NCBI GenBank assembly: GCA_963790065.1
Contig: CAWBNK010000028.1
Location: 62,001-126,000, forward strand
Reading direction: 5' to 3'
DNA: 64,000 nt
Source of the DNA: Palsa-504 sp963790065
GTDB taxonomy: Bacteria > Actinomycetota > Actinomycetes > Streptosporangiales > Streptosporangiaceae
Made by a program: the position numbers and the translations under genes. Shown here in pieces: positions 48,697 to 59,719 of this stretch; the stretch's first letter is position 1; each line of letters starts with the position of its first letter. Under the pieces are notes generated by a model, which did not search any database, had not been told where the DNA came from, and saw only the letters and a list, made by a program, of their open reading frames with translations.

Positions 48697-48762
48697 ATGG
48701 CGCAGATCGCGTCGGAATCGCTGATCGAACGGCTGGCTGGCTGGGGGGCGAGGCGTTCATGA
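48697..48762 (+). pseudogene. N-terminal remnant of a TPP-dependent enzyme
   Basis: A 21-codon reading, MAQIASESLIERLAGWGARRS, with a good GGAGGAGAT ribosome site. The first 17 residues match the start of pyruvate oxidase-like TPP enzymes (compare VADYLLERLRSWDVQHVF in the intact enzyme at 54821). The rest of such a gene, about 580 codons, is gone and the next gene's ATG overlaps the stop (ATGA). It now looks like a leader peptide that couples translation of the FAD/Fe-S gene. Confidence 0.55.
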
Positions 48763-51700
48763 CCAGCGTGTCCCTGCCGGATCCGGTCATCCGCCGCCCG
48801 GGGCCGGGGGTCGACGCCGCGGCGCTCGAGCGCGCCCTGCGGGAGCGGGTCGGTGGCGAGGTCCGGTTCGACGCGGGTAGCCGCGGCGCCTACAGCACAG
48901 ATGCCTCGAACTACCGTCAGGTGCCGATCGGAGTCGTGGTCCCCCGCACCGTGGACGACGCCGCGGCGGCCATCGCCGTGTGCCGGGAGCACGGTGCGCC
49001 GGTGGTATCCCGCGGCGGGGGCACCAGCCTGGCCGGGCAGACGTGCAACGTGGCGGTGGTCATCGACTGGTCCAAGTACTGCCACGGCCTGGTCTCGGTC
49101 GATCCGGACGCGAGCACCTGCGTGGTTGAGCCGGGCATTGTGCTGGACGAGCTCAACGCCCAGCTGGCGCCGCACCGGCTGATGTTCGGCCCGAAGCCGG
49201 CCACCCATGATCACTGCACGCTGGGCGGCATGATCGGGAACAACTCGTGCGGGGCGACCGCGCAGGCCTACGGCAAGACGGCGGACAACGTGCTGCGGCT
49301 GGAGGTCCTGACCTACGACGGCGAGCGGTTCTGGGCCGGGCCGACCAGCGACGAGGAGTACGCCGCCATCATTGCGGCCGGCGGGCGGCGGGCGGAGATC
49401 TACCGGACCCTGCGGGACCTGTCGCAGTCTTACGCCGATCAGGTCCGGGAACGCTACCCGCGGATCCCGCGCCGGGTGTCCGGTTACAACCTGGACTCGC
49501 TGCTGCCCGAGCAGGGTTTCGACGTCGCCCGGGCCCTGACCGGCAGCGAGAGCACGCTGGTCACGATCCTGCACGCCGAGCTCCGGCTAGTCCCCAAGCC
49601 CGCCGCCCAGGCGCTGGTCGTACTCGGCTACCCGGACATCGCCAGCGCGGCCGACGCCGCGCCGCGCATCGCTCCGCATCGGCCCGAGCAGCTGGAGGGC
49701 CTCGACGACCGGCTGATCACCTTCGAGCGGGAACGGCGGATGAATCCCGAGGCCCTGCGCCTGCTGCCGGAGGGCGGCGGCTGGCTCATGGTCATCTTCT
49801 CCGGGGATGCCCAGGACGAGGCGGACGCCAAGGCCCGGGCCCTGATCGACGACCTGCGCGGCACCGAGCACGAGCCGACGGTCAGGTTCTACGACGACCC
49901 GGAACACGAGAAGGAACTCGCCGACGTGCGCGAGGTGGCCCTGGGGGCTACGGCCCGGGTGCCGGACATGCCCGACACCTGGGAAGGCTGGGAGGACTCG
50001 GCGGTCCCGCCGGACCGGCTGGGTGACTACCTGCGGGACCTGATCAAGCTCTACGACGAGTTCGGCTATTCAGGCTCCGCCCTGTACGGGCACTTCGGGC
50101 AGGGCTGCGTGCACACCAGGATTCCCTTCGACCTGGTCACCGCCGATGGCATCGCCACCTTCCGCCGGTTCATCGAGCGGGCCGCGGACCTGGTGGTTTC
50201 CTACGGCGGCTCGTGCTCCGGCGAGCACGGCGACGGCCAGGCCCGCGGCGAGCTGCTGCCCAGGATGTTCGGCGAGGACCTGGTCCGGGCCTTCGGGCAG
50301 TTCAAGGCGGTCTTCGACCCGGGCAACCTGATGAACCCGGGCAAGGTGGTCGCGCCGTACCGGATCGACGAGAACCTGCGGCTCGGGACTTCCTGGACGC
50401 CGCGGGACTACGACACGTACTTCGACTACCCGGACGACGACGGCCGGTTCGAGCGCGCGGTGATGCGCTGCGTGGGCGTCGGCAAGTGCCGCCGAGTGAA
50501 GGGGGGAGGGGAGGTGGGCGGGGGGGTGATGTGCCCGTCCTACATGGTCACCCGGGAGGAAGAGGATTCCACCCGCGGCCGGAGCCGGCTGCTGTTCGAG
50601 ATGCTGGAGGGACACGCCGACTCCCCGGTCACCGCGGGCTGGCGCTCCACCGAGGTCCGCGACGCGCTGGACCTGTGCCTCGCCTGCAAGGGCTGCAAGA
50701 AGGACTGCCCCGCCGGGGTCGACATGGCCACCATGAAGGCCGAGTTCCTGGCCCACCACTACGCCGGCCGGATCCGGCCGCGGTCGCACTACTCGATGGG
50801 CTGGCTGCCCGCCGCGGCCCAGCTCGCCTCCCGGGCCCCGCGCATGGTCAACGCGCTCACCCAGGCTCCCGTCCTGCGCGACGTGCTGACCGCCGCGGGC
50901 GGGATCGACCGGCGCCGCCGGATCCCGCTGTTCGCCGGCCAGACGCTGCAGGCCTGGGCGGCCGGCCGCGACCCTGGGGTTGCCGGGCTGCGCGGCGAGG
51001 TGGTCCTGTGGCCGGATACCTTCACCAACCACCTGGCCCCCTCGATCGGGCAGGCGGCGGTCGAGGTGCTCGAGGCGGCGGGCTGGCGGGTCATCGTGCC
51101 CAGCCGGCCGCTTTGCTGCGGCCTGACCTGGATCTCCACCGGCCAGCTGGCCACGGCCCGCCGGGTGCTGCAGCGCACCGTGGACGCCCTGGCTCCGTAT
51201 CTCCAGCGCGGCGCCCTGGTGGTCGGGCTGGAGCCGAGCTGCACCGCGGTGTTCCGGTCCGACGCGCGCGAGCTGATGCCAGGCAACCGCGATGTCCAGC
51301 GACTGCGGCAGCAGACCGTCACGCTGGCAGAACTGCTCACCGATCACACCGCCGGCTGGCAGCCGCCGCACCTGGACGGCAAGGTCATCGCGCAGACCCA
51401 CTGCCATCAGCACGCCATCATGGGCTACGACGCGGACCAGGCCCTGCTGCGTGACGCCGGCGTGGACCTGGACGTGCTGGATGCGGGCTGCTGCGGGCTG
51501 GCCGGCAACTTCGGCTTCGAGGCCGGGCACTACGACGTGTCGCGGGCCTGCGGCGAGCGCGTCCTGCTCCCGGCCGTCCGCGACGCGGCCCCGGACACCC
51601 TGGTGCTGGCCGACGGGTTCAGCTGCCGCACCCAGATCGAGCAGGGCGGCACCGGCCGCACGCCGGTCCACCTGGCCGAGATACTGGCCGCCGGGCTGAA

Positions 51701-51866
51701 GGGCCAGCCCGTCCGGCCGTCCCGCCCCGCGGCACCGGATGCCGCCGACTACGCCCGGCTCGCCGCGGCCGCGGCGGCCGTGGCCGGCTTGGGTACCGGT
51801 CTCGGTGCGGCGGCCCGGCGACGGCGGCGGCCAGTGCGGCGCTCCGGCAGCCCGCCGGACCTGTGA
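48759..51866 (+). CDS. FAD-binding and Fe-S-binding oxidoreductase (GlcD-GlcF fusion type)
   Basis: A 1035-residue flavin/iron-sulfur protein for oxidation of a 2-hydroxy acid such as D-lactate or glycolate. Order: FAD_binding_4 (about 45-185; VVSRGGGTSLAGQTCN, GGMIGNNSCGATAQAYG), FAD-oxidase C domain (to about 540; YGHFGQGCVHTR, SGEHGDGQARGELLP), an Fe-S region (CVGVGKC, MCPSYMVTREED-type, CLACKGCKKDCPAG) and two CCG domains (LCCGLTWISTGQL, GCCGLAGNFGFE). An Ala-rich tail ends it. Unlike the similar gene at 23433-26304 it is intact. Start ATG overlaps a short remnant peptide. The CCG part suggests electron transfer to membrane quinone. Confidence 0.9.
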   Translation: MTSVSLPDPVIRRPGPGVDAAALERALRERVGGEVRFDAGSRGAYSTDASNYRQVPIGVVVPRTVDDAAAAIAVCREHGAPVVSRGGGTSLAGQTCNVAVVIDWSKYCHGLVSVDPDASTCVVEPGIVLDELNAQLAPHRLMFGPKPATHDHCTLGGMIGNNSCGATAQAYGKTADNVLRLEVLTYDGERFWAGPTSDEEYAAIIAAGGRRAEIYRTLRDLSQSYADQVRERYPRIPRRVSGYNLDSLLPEQGFDVARALTGSESTLVTILHAELRLVPKPAAQALVVLGYPDIASAADAAPRIAPHRPEQLEGLDDRLITFERERRMNPEALRLLPEGGGWLMVIFSGDAQDEADAKARALIDDLRGTEHEPTVRFYDDPEHEKELADVREVALGATARVPDMPDTWEGWEDSAVPPDRLGDYLRDLIKLYDEFGYSGSALYGHFGQGCVHTRIPFDLVTADGIATFRRFIERAADLVVSYGGSCSGEHGDGQARGELLPRMFGEDLVRAFGQFKAVFDPGNLMNPGKVVAPYRIDENLRLGTSWTPRDYDTYFDYPDDDGRFERAVMRCVGVGKCRRVKGGGEVGGGVMCPSYMVTREEEDSTRGRSRLLFEMLEGHADSPVTAGWRSTEVRDALDLCLACKGCKKDCPAGVDMATMKAEFLAHHYAGRIRPRSHYSMGWLPAAAQLASRAPRMVNALTQAPVLRDVLTAAGGIDRRRRIPLFAGQTLQAWAAGRDPGVAGLRGEVVLWPDTFTNHLAPSIGQAAVEVLEAAGWRVIVPSRPLCCGLTWISTGQLATARRVLQRTVDALAPYLQRGALVVGLEPSCTAVFRSDARELMPGNRDVQRLRQQTVTLAELLTDHTAGWQPPHLDGKVIAQTHCHQHAIMGYDADQALLRDAGVDLDVLDAGCCGLAGNFGFEAGHYDVSRACGERVLLPAVRDAAPDTLVLADGFSCRTQIEQGGTGRTPVHLAEILAAGLKGQPVRPSRPAAPDAADYARLAAAAAAVAGLGTGLGAAARRRRRPVRRSGSPPDL

Positions 51867-52010
51867 CGAGGGCCGAGATCAGCCGGGCGCCCGCCGCCGA
51901 GGGGTTTGGCGCGGGCTGTCGGGGTAGTGCGGTCCGGAGCCGGCCGTCGGGGCAAGGACAAAAGACGTATGACCCAAGCCCAGCGCTTCGCCGGCCATCA
52001 GGAGGAACTC

Positions 52011-52481
52011 ATGACATTCTGGCGCGCTCGCCGCAGCGCAACCAGCCAGGCCGCCGTTGGCATCGACCGGATGGTGCGCAACGTGGAGACCGGGCGCTTC
52101 GAGCGCAGCCTGTCGGCCCTGACCGCGGCCGGAGCGCTGGTGACGGCGGCGGAGATCTATTTCGAGCACGACAGCGCCAGCTTCGGCAACAAGATGATGT
52201 GGCTGCCGGTCGCCCTCGGACCGGTCGGCGCGGTGGCGGGGGTGGCCGGGTTCTGCAGCCGCCGGATGGCCAAGACGGCGCTGCCCATTACCTCGGCGGC
52301 GATCGTGGCCAACGGCGTGCAGGGCCTGTACCTGCACGCACGCGGCATCGCCCAGAAGCCGGGAGGCTGGCGGAACGCTCGCTACAACATGGAGATGGGG
52401 CCGCCGCTGCTGGCTCCGCTGCTGGTCACCATGGTGGGCGGGATGGGCCTGCTGGCCGCGATCTTGCGGCGGGAGAAATGA
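52011..52481 (+). CDS. Small membrane protein of the redox operon
   Basis: A 156-residue protein with three to four hydrophobic segments (around LTAAGALVTAAEIYF, MMWLPVALGPVGAVAGVAGF, LLAPLLVTMVGGMGLLAAIL). An N-terminal amphipathic stretch precedes them. ATG 52011 is preceded by AGGAGGAACTC, clearly better than the ATG at 51969. The stop overlaps the next gene (ATGA), so it belongs to the redox operon and may be a membrane anchor for the subunit-3-like and GMC proteins. No family was recognised. Confidence 0.72.
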   Translation: MTFWRARRSATSQAAVGIDRMVRNVETGRFERSLSALTAAGALVTAAEIYFEHDSASFGNKMMWLPVALGPVGAVAGVAGFCSRRMAKTALPITSAAIVANGVQGLYLHARGIAQKPGGWRNARYNMEMGPPLLAPLLVTMVGGMGLLAAILRREK

Positions 52482-53124
52482 GCGCGGGCCCCGAGGGGAC
52501 CCGCGACTGGGCCGGCCGGTTCCCCGGATTCGACGTGCTGAGCCAGGCCCGGCACTGGGATCAGGTAACCGCCGATGCGGTCATGGCCCGGATCAGGCCG
52601 CCCGCGGAGCCGAGGTTCTTCACCGGGCCCGAGGCGGCCTGCGCCCGGACCCTGCTCAACCTGCTCACCGGCCAGGACGAGCCGGATGGCGAGCTGGCGG
52701 TGCCGGTCCTGGAGATGGTCGACTCCCGGCTGCAGGCGGGCGAGACCGACGGCTGGCGGTACGACGACATGCCCGAGGACGGCCAGGCCTGGCGGGACAC
52801 GCTGGCCCATCTGGACGCCGACGCCGGGCAGCGCTGCGGCATGTCGTTCGCCGATGCTTCCGAGCTTGACCAGCTCGCGCTGGTCCAGGCCGTGCAGGAC
52901 CTGAAGTCGGCCGACTGGCACGGACTTCCGGCCGCGCACGTCTGGAGCCTGTGGACCAGGTACGCCTGCACGGCCTTCTACGCACATCCGTCCGCCTGGA
53001 CCGAGATCGGCTTCCCCGGCCCGGCCTACCCGCGCGGCTACAAGAACGCCGGGGTCGGCAAGCTCGAGCCGTTCGAGGTCCGGGACGCGCGGCCCGCCGA
53101 AGACCCGGTCAAGGAGGGCGCCTG

Positions 53125-53125
<1 letters not shown>
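52478..53125 (+). CDS. Gluconate 2-dehydrogenase subunit 3-like protein
   Basis: A 215-residue protein with the layout of subunit 3 of membrane-bound flavoprotein dehydrogenases: FFTGPEAACARTLLNLLTG, DGWRYDDMPEDGQAWRDTLAHLD, DLKSADWHGLPAAHVWSLW and a C-terminal YPRGYKNAGVGKLEPFE. In known enzymes this subunit pairs with a GMC-type catalytic subunit and a cytochrome. The GMC gene follows with a one-base overlap. No Tat signal is seen, so the complex may be cytoplasmic-facing or moved by a partner. Confidence 0.8.
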
Positions 53126-54776
<1,651 letters not shown>

Positions 54777-54780
<4 letters not shown>

Positions 54781-54818
54781 CCACCAACGAGGCCCTTCGG
54801 CGGGCCACGGAAGGATAG
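54777..54818 (+). CDS. Thirteen-codon mini-ORF between GMC and TPP genes
   Basis: ATG at 54777 overlaps the GMC stop (ATGA) and opens MTTNEALRRATEG, ending TAG two bases before the TPP-enzyme ATG. The AAGGATAG of its end also serves as the next gene's ribosome site. It may simply be a coupling device that carries ribosomes across the gap, or chance. Confidence 0.3.
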
Positions 54819-54820
54819 AC

Positions 54821-56611
54821 ATGGCACCGACAGTTGCCGATTACCTGCTCGAGCGGCTGCGCTCCTGGGACGTGCAGCACGTGTTCGCCTACGCGGGCGA
54901 CGGGATCAACGGGATCCTGGCCGCCTGGGGCCGGGCCGAGAACAAGCCCCAGTTCGTCCAGGCCAGGCACGAGGAGATGGCCGCCTTCGAGGCGGTCGGG
55001 TACGCCAAGTTCACCGGCCGCCTCGGCGTCTGCATGGCCACCTCAGGCCCGGGGGCCATCCACCTGCTCAACGGCCTGTACGACGCCAAGCTTGACCACG
55101 TGCCCGTGGTGGCGATCGTGGGCCAGACCAACCGCAGCGCCATGGGCGGCTCCTACCAGCAGGAAGTCGACCTGCTGTCGCTGTTCAAGGACGTCGCCAG
55201 CGAGTACGTGCAGATGGTGACGGTGCCCGAGCAGCTGCCCAACGTGCTGGACCGGGCCATCCGCACCGCACTGGCCGAGCGGGCGCCCACCGCGATCATC
55301 ATCCCGGCCGACGTGCAGGAACTGGAGTACTCCGCGCCCACGCACGCGTTCAAGATGGTGCCCTCGTCGCTGGGGGTGAGCTGGCCGACCGTCGTGCCGG
55401 ACGACGAGGCGGTCATGGCCGCCGCCGAAGTGCTGAACTCCGGGTCCAAGGTCGCCATCCTGGCCGGGCAGGGCGCCCGCGGGGCTCGCCGGGAAGTCGA
55501 GGAGCTCGCCGAGCTGCTCGGCGCCGGGGTGGCCAAGCCATTGCTGGGCAAGGACGTGCTGTCCGACGAGCTGCCGTACGTGACGGGGTCGATCGGGCTG
55601 CTGGGCACCCGGCCGAGCTACGAGATGATGAAGCACTGCGACACGCTGCTCACGGTCGGCTCGAGCTTCCCTTACACCCAGTTCCTGCCGGCCTTCGACC
55701 AGGCCCGGGCCGTCCAGATCGACATCGACGGCAAGTTCATCGGGATGCGCTATCCCTATGAGATCAATCTGGTCGGGGACGCGGCTGCGACGCTGCGGGC
55801 CCTGATCCCGCACCTGCGGCGCAAGGAGGACCGGTCCTGGCGCGCAGGCATCGAGGACGACGTGGCCAAGTGGTGGCGGTCGATGGCGGCCGAGGCCGAG
55901 GTCGAGGCCGACCCGGTCAACCCGATGCTGCTGTTCCGGGAGCTGTCAGCCCGGCTGCCGGTCAACGCCATTGTCACCGCGGACTCCGGCTCCTCGGCGA
56001 ACTGGTACGCCCGGCAACTGCGGTTCCGCGGCGACATGCGCGGTTCGCTGTCGGGGAACCTGGCCACCATGGGCCCCGGCGTGCCGTACGGCATCGGCGC
56101 GAAGTTCGGCCACCCGGACCGGCCCGTCATCGTGTTCGCCGGGGACGGGGCGATGCAGATGAACGGCCTGGCCGAGCTGATCACGATCAAGCACTACTGG
56201 GAGCAGTGGGCCGATCCGCGGCTGATCGTCGCGGTGCTGCACAACAACGACCTCAACCAGGTCACCTGGGAGATGCGCGCCATGGAGGGCGCACCGAAGT
56301 TCACCGAGTCCCAGCGGCTGCCCGACATCTCCTACGAGGGCTTCGCCCGCAGCCTGGGCCTGTACGGGATCGCGGTGGACAAGCCCGACCAGATTGGTGC
56401 CGCCTGGGATCAGGCCCTGGCCGCCGACCGGCCCACCGTGCTGGACGTGCGGACCGACCCGGACGTTCCGCCGATCCCGCCGCACGCCACCTTCGAGCAG
56501 GCCAAGGACGCCGCCATGGCGCTGCTGAAGGGCGACCCGGACCGGTGGGGCGTGCTCAAGGAAGGCCTGATGACCAAGGCCCGCGAGATCCTGCCCGGTA
56601 GCAGCGACTGA
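54821..56611 (+). CDS. TPP-dependent enzyme (pyruvate oxidase-like)
   Basis: A 596-residue thiamine diphosphate enzyme with three domains. The Pyr domain has the catalytic Glu in QARHEEMAAFEAVGYAKF; the middle domain has GSIGLLGTRPSYEMM; the PP domain has the TPP motif GDGAMQMNGLAELITI ending in LHNNDLNQVTWEMR. It resembles pyruvate oxidase/acetolactate-synthase-like proteins often called thiamine pyrophosphate-requiring proteins. It closes the redox operon after the GMC dehydrogenase, so it may oxidise a 2-oxo acid made by that pathway, feeding electrons to the membrane. Confidence 0.9.
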   Translation: MAPTVADYLLERLRSWDVQHVFAYAGDGINGILAAWGRAENKPQFVQARHEEMAAFEAVGYAKFTGRLGVCMATSGPGAIHLLNGLYDAKLDHVPVVAIVGQTNRSAMGGSYQQEVDLLSLFKDVASEYVQMVTVPEQLPNVLDRAIRTALAERAPTAIIIPADVQELEYSAPTHAFKMVPSSLGVSWPTVVPDDEAVMAAAEVLNSGSKVAILAGQGARGARREVEELAELLGAGVAKPLLGKDVLSDELPYVTGSIGLLGTRPSYEMMKHCDTLLTVGSSFPYTQFLPAFDQARAVQIDIDGKFIGMRYPYEINLVGDAAATLRALIPHLRRKEDRSWRAGIEDDVAKWWRSMAAEAEVEADPVNPMLLFRELSARLPVNAIVTADSGSSANWYARQLRFRGDMRGSLSGNLATMGPGVPYGIGAKFGHPDRPVIVFAGDGAMQMNGLAELITIKHYWEQWADPRLIVAVLHNNDLNQVTWEMRAMEGAPKFTESQRLPDISYEGFARSLGLYGIAVDKPDQIGAAWDQALAADRPTVLDVRTDPDVPPIPPHATFEQAKDAAMALLKGDPDRWGVLKEGLMTKAREILPGSSD

Positions 56612-56678
56612 CCGAAGCCCAGCCGCGCGCGCCAGGTCACCGGGCTCGGCCGCATCTACCGGCCCGGGCCTGCTCCGC

Positions 56679-57158
56679 TCAGCGCCGGCGGGTAAGCGGG
56701 AACGCGAACCACACCACGGCGAACAGGCCAGCGACGAACGCGGTGATCAGCCCGGCGGCCAGCCCGCTGGTCACGTAGCTGGTCACCAGCAGGACGGCGG
56801 CCGAGACGGCCAGGCCGACCGCGGCCAGGCCGGCGATGGCCATGACGTTGGCCGCTCGCACCAGGCCCTCCTTCTGGCCGCGGCGGAACACCAGCCGGTG
56901 GTAGGCCACCGGTCCCAGCAGCAGGGCGGTCGCGACCGCGGACAGCACCAGGCAGGCCAGGTACAGGTCACGCTGGCCCCGGCTGATCGTGTCGAACCGG
57001 TTGGTGAACGGCAGCGAGAGCAGGAACCCGAACAGCACCTGCACCCCCAGGCCGGCCACCCGCAGCTCCTGGAGCAGCTCGGCGAGATTACGGTCATCCC
57101 GCTCGGCCTCGGACTCATCCCGGGGATTAGGGGATCCCGCCGTTCCCATCGCACGCAT
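56679..57158 (-). CDS. DUF6328 membrane protein
   Basis: A 159-residue protein. A charged N-terminus (DRNLAELLQELRVAGLGVQVLFGFLLSLPF in pieces ELLQELRVAGLGVQVLF and GFLLSLPFTNRF) leads to four membrane segments; QRDLYLACLVLSAVATALLLGP and FRRGQKEGLV are typical of DUF6328. The domain is common in actinobacteria and has no known function. It stands alone between two plus-strand genes. The ATG at 57158 or the one at 57149 may be used. Confidence 0.85.
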   Translation of the reverse strand: MRAMGTAGSPNPRDESEAERDDRNLAELLQELRVAGLGVQVLFGFLLSLPFTNRFDTISRGQRDLYLACLVLSAVATALLLGPVAYHRLVFRRGQKEGLVRAANVMAIAGLAAVGLAVSAAVLLVTSYVTSGLAAGLITAFVAGLFAVVWFAFPLTRRR

Positions 57159-57280
57159 CTACCGGGGATCCGGGCGGTTAAACGACGACGCTGGCCGGCC
57201 ACGTGCCACCGGCGGCGTTTGGCCCCGGCCTGCGCAGGTAGCAGTCAGCCGGGGATGACCGACCGCGAGGAGGTTCAGCC

Positions 57281-58390
57281 GTGCGCGATGACGGGCCGAT
57301 CGTGCGTGACATCACGGCCGCCGTGTATGAGATCCCGACGGACGCACCCGAGGCAGACGGGACGCTGGCCTGGGACAAGACCACGCTGGTGCTGGCTTCC
57401 GCCCGGGCCGGGACAGCCCGCGGCATCGGCTGGACTTACGCCGCCGCCGCAGCGGCGGGCGTAATCGCCGACATGCTGGCCGGTGCCGTCACCGGCCGCA
57501 GTGCCATGGACGTGCCCGGAGCGGCCGAAGCCATGGCGCGGGCGGTCCGGAACATCGGCCGCCCCGGGGTCGCGGCGACCGCCATCTCCGCGGTCGACAT
57601 CGCGCTATGGGATCTCAAAGCCCGGCTGCTCGGCATCCCGCTGCCGCGGCTGCTCGGCCAGGCGCAGGACGGGGTCCCCATCTACGGAAGCGGCGGCTTC
57701 ACCAGCTACGACGAGCACCAGACCCGTGAGCAGCTGGCCGGCTGGGTGGAGAAGGACCGCATCCCGCGGGTGAAGATCAAGATCGGGGAAAGCTGGGGCA
57801 CCCGCGAGCACCGGGACCTGGACCGGGTGGCCCTGGCCCGGGAGGTCATCGGGCCGGACGCTGAGCTGTTCGTGGACGCCAACGGCGGCTACACGGCCGG
57901 GCAGGCGGTGCGGGTCGCCCAGCGGATGGCCGAGTACGGGGTGACCTGGTTCGAGGAGCCGGTTTCCTCACAGGACCTGGCCGGGCTGGCCGCGGTGCGC
58001 CGCCAGATCGAGCCGGACGTGGCGGCCGGGGAGTACAGCTGGTCGCTGGCCGACTCGGCCCGGCTCATCGACGCCGGCGCCGTGGACTGCCTGCAGCTGG
58101 ACGTGACCCGCTGCGGCGGCATCACCGAGTTCCTGCGCGGGTCGGCCCTGGCCGCGGCACACCACCTGCAGGTCTCCGCGCACTGCGCGCCCAACCAGCA
58201 CGCGCGGGTGGGCGTCGCGGTGCCGAACCTGCGGCACGTCGAGTACTTCCACGACCACCAGCGGATCGAGGGGATGTTGTTCGACGGCGCCCTGGACCCG
58301 ACTGGCGGGATGCTGACGCCCGGCCCGGACGAGCCGGGGCTCGGCCTGACGCTGCGGGACGCCGATGCCGAACGCTACCGGCGCAGCTGA
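57281..58390 (+). CDS. Enolase-superfamily (mandelate racemase-like) protein
   Basis: A 369-residue TIM-barrel enzyme that abstracts a proton alpha to a carboxylate. Visible are the lysine motif VKIKIGES, metal ligands in LFVDANGGY (Asp), WFEEPVS (Glu) and AAGEYSW (Glu), and the C-terminal base region QVSAHCAPNQHA. The K-x-K and His pattern fits the mandelate racemase subgroup, many of which are sugar-acid dehydratases; a D-gluconate-type substrate would fit the redox operon nearby but is not proven. GTG 57281 has an AGGAGGTTCA ribosome site. Confidence 0.88.
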   Translation: MRDDGPIVRDITAAVYEIPTDAPEADGTLAWDKTTLVLASARAGTARGIGWTYAAAAAAGVIADMLAGAVTGRSAMDVPGAAEAMARAVRNIGRPGVAATAISAVDIALWDLKARLLGIPLPRLLGQAQDGVPIYGSGGFTSYDEHQTREQLAGWVEKDRIPRVKIKIGESWGTREHRDLDRVALAREVIGPDAELFVDANGGYTAGQAVRVAQRMAEYGVTWFEEPVSSQDLAGLAAVRRQIEPDVAAGEYSWSLADSARLIDAGAVDCLQLDVTRCGGITEFLRGSALAAAHHLQVSAHCAPNQHARVGVAVPNLRHVEYFHDHQRIEGMLFDGALDPTGGMLTPGPDEPGLGLTLRDADAERYRRS

Positions 58391-58408
58391 GGCCGCGAGC
58401 GCTGGCCG

Positions 58409-59659
58409 TTAACGCGTTCCGGCGAGCTGACCGTCCGGCGCCGGCTCGGGGCCGGGCGGGCCGCCGCCACCTGGCCGCGGGTGGCCCTGGCCCGCCGTGG
58501 CGTCGCCCCACAGGATCAGGGCCGCGAATGCACTCAGCACGAGCGCGATCAACGGGAAGGCCACGCAGATGAAGTTGAACGCGCTCGCGTCCACGGAGCC
58601 GGTGAGCTGATGGCTGTACGCGATGGCGGGCACCGTCCGGAGATCGGCGGACAGGTTCTGGACGCCGTACAGCAGGTGCTGACCGTGGTACAGCCAGTTC
58701 CGCAGCCAGGCCTCCCTGAGCATGACCGCGGTCGTGCCGGTGCCCAGAACGTCGACGACCAGCGCGCCGGTCAGGCTGACCAGGAGCCCCGCCGCCATGA
58801 CCTGGCGGATCCTGGCGCCGACCGACGGGGCTGAGCTGCTCGATGCGGTGTAGTGCCGGTCGGCGATGACCGCCGCCGCCACCGGGGCGCCGAGCACCAG
58901 TAGCCACGCGAGCAGCATGAGCGGATCGACGTCGGATCCCGGCAGCCACGGATTGGTGGCATCTTTGCTGAGTCCGAGCGGCGCTACCGCGTACATGACC
59001 AGGCCGAGAGCGAGGCCCGCACCGGTGCCGACGGCCAGCGTGGCCGGGGCCACCCGGGACCGCCGTGAGGTCATCCAGAGGATGGCGGCCACGTACAGCG
59101 CCATGATGACCAGCAGGACGATCCCGCCTGCCCACGGAGTGCCGTTGGGCCGGCTGGCGATAAGCAGGTAGACCCGCAGATCAGCACCCCCGCGCGGCGG
59201 GGTGGTGGCGAACTGATCGACCGCGACCGTGGCCGGTATCAGGGCCAGGAGCGCGGCGTAACAGCCGACCCGGAGGCGGCGGGCCGGCCGGTTGTCCGGC
59301 GGCCCGAGGAACCAGCGGGCCAGCAGCGGCAGCCCGGCCAGCAGCAGCACCATGGTGATCGCGTAGACCCGGTCGAGCGGGGTGTCAACGCTGGCCGATG
59401 AGCCCGGCCAGGTCACCCGGACCGCTATCCCCGCGGCCACCGCGAACAGCAGCAGGCCGCCGATCCTGCGCACCATGACAGCCTCCCTCGCCAGAAGCCG
59501 CACGCCGCCCGCCCGCCAGGCCAGCCGCCGCAGACCCGGCGGCACCTCGGGCGCTTCGGCCCAGACCGCCGCCACCCAGTCACGCCGCCCGGCCGGCACC
59601 AGCCGCGCCACGGCGCGCCACACCGCGGCGCCCACCCGGCTCAGCCCGCTCACAGACAT
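58409..59659 (-). CDS. Polytopic membrane protein of unknown function
   Basis: A 416-residue protein with an N-terminal cytoplasmic part (VPAGRRDWVAAVWAEAPEV, GLRRLAWRAGGVRLLAREA) and then about nine membrane segments, for example VYAITMVLLLAGLPLLARWF, GGIVLLVIMALYVAAILWM and PLIALVLSAFAALILW. The C-terminus is Pro/Gly-rich. Such WAEA...RRLAW proteins often accompany small regulators in actinobacteria; here none is adjacent. ATG 59659 is preferred to the longer TTG reading at 59680. Function unknown. Confidence 0.72.
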   Translation of the reverse strand: MSVSGLSRVGAAVWRAVARLVPAGRRDWVAAVWAEAPEVPPGLRRLAWRAGGVRLLAREAVMVRRIGGLLLFAVAAGIAVRVTWPGSSASVDTPLDRVYAITMVLLLAGLPLLARWFLGPPDNRPARRLRVGCYAALLALIPATVAVDQFATTPPRGGADLRVYLLIASRPNGTPWAGGIVLLVIMALYVAAILWMTSRRSRVAPATLAVGTGAGLALGLVMYAVAPLGLSKDATNPWLPGSDVDPLMLLAWLLVLGAPVAAAVIADRHYTASSSSAPSVGARIRQVMAAGLLVSLTGALVVDVLGTGTTAVMLREAWLRNWLYHGQHLLYGVQNLSADLRTVPAIAYSHQLTGSVDASAFNFICVAFPLIALVLSAFAALILWGDATAGQGHPRPGGGGPPGPEPAPDGQLAGTR

Positions 59660-59719
59660 GACTCTACATAGGTAGATCAAGGATGTCCGGTTTGCTGAGA
59701 AATCGTCCGGCGGACGGGT

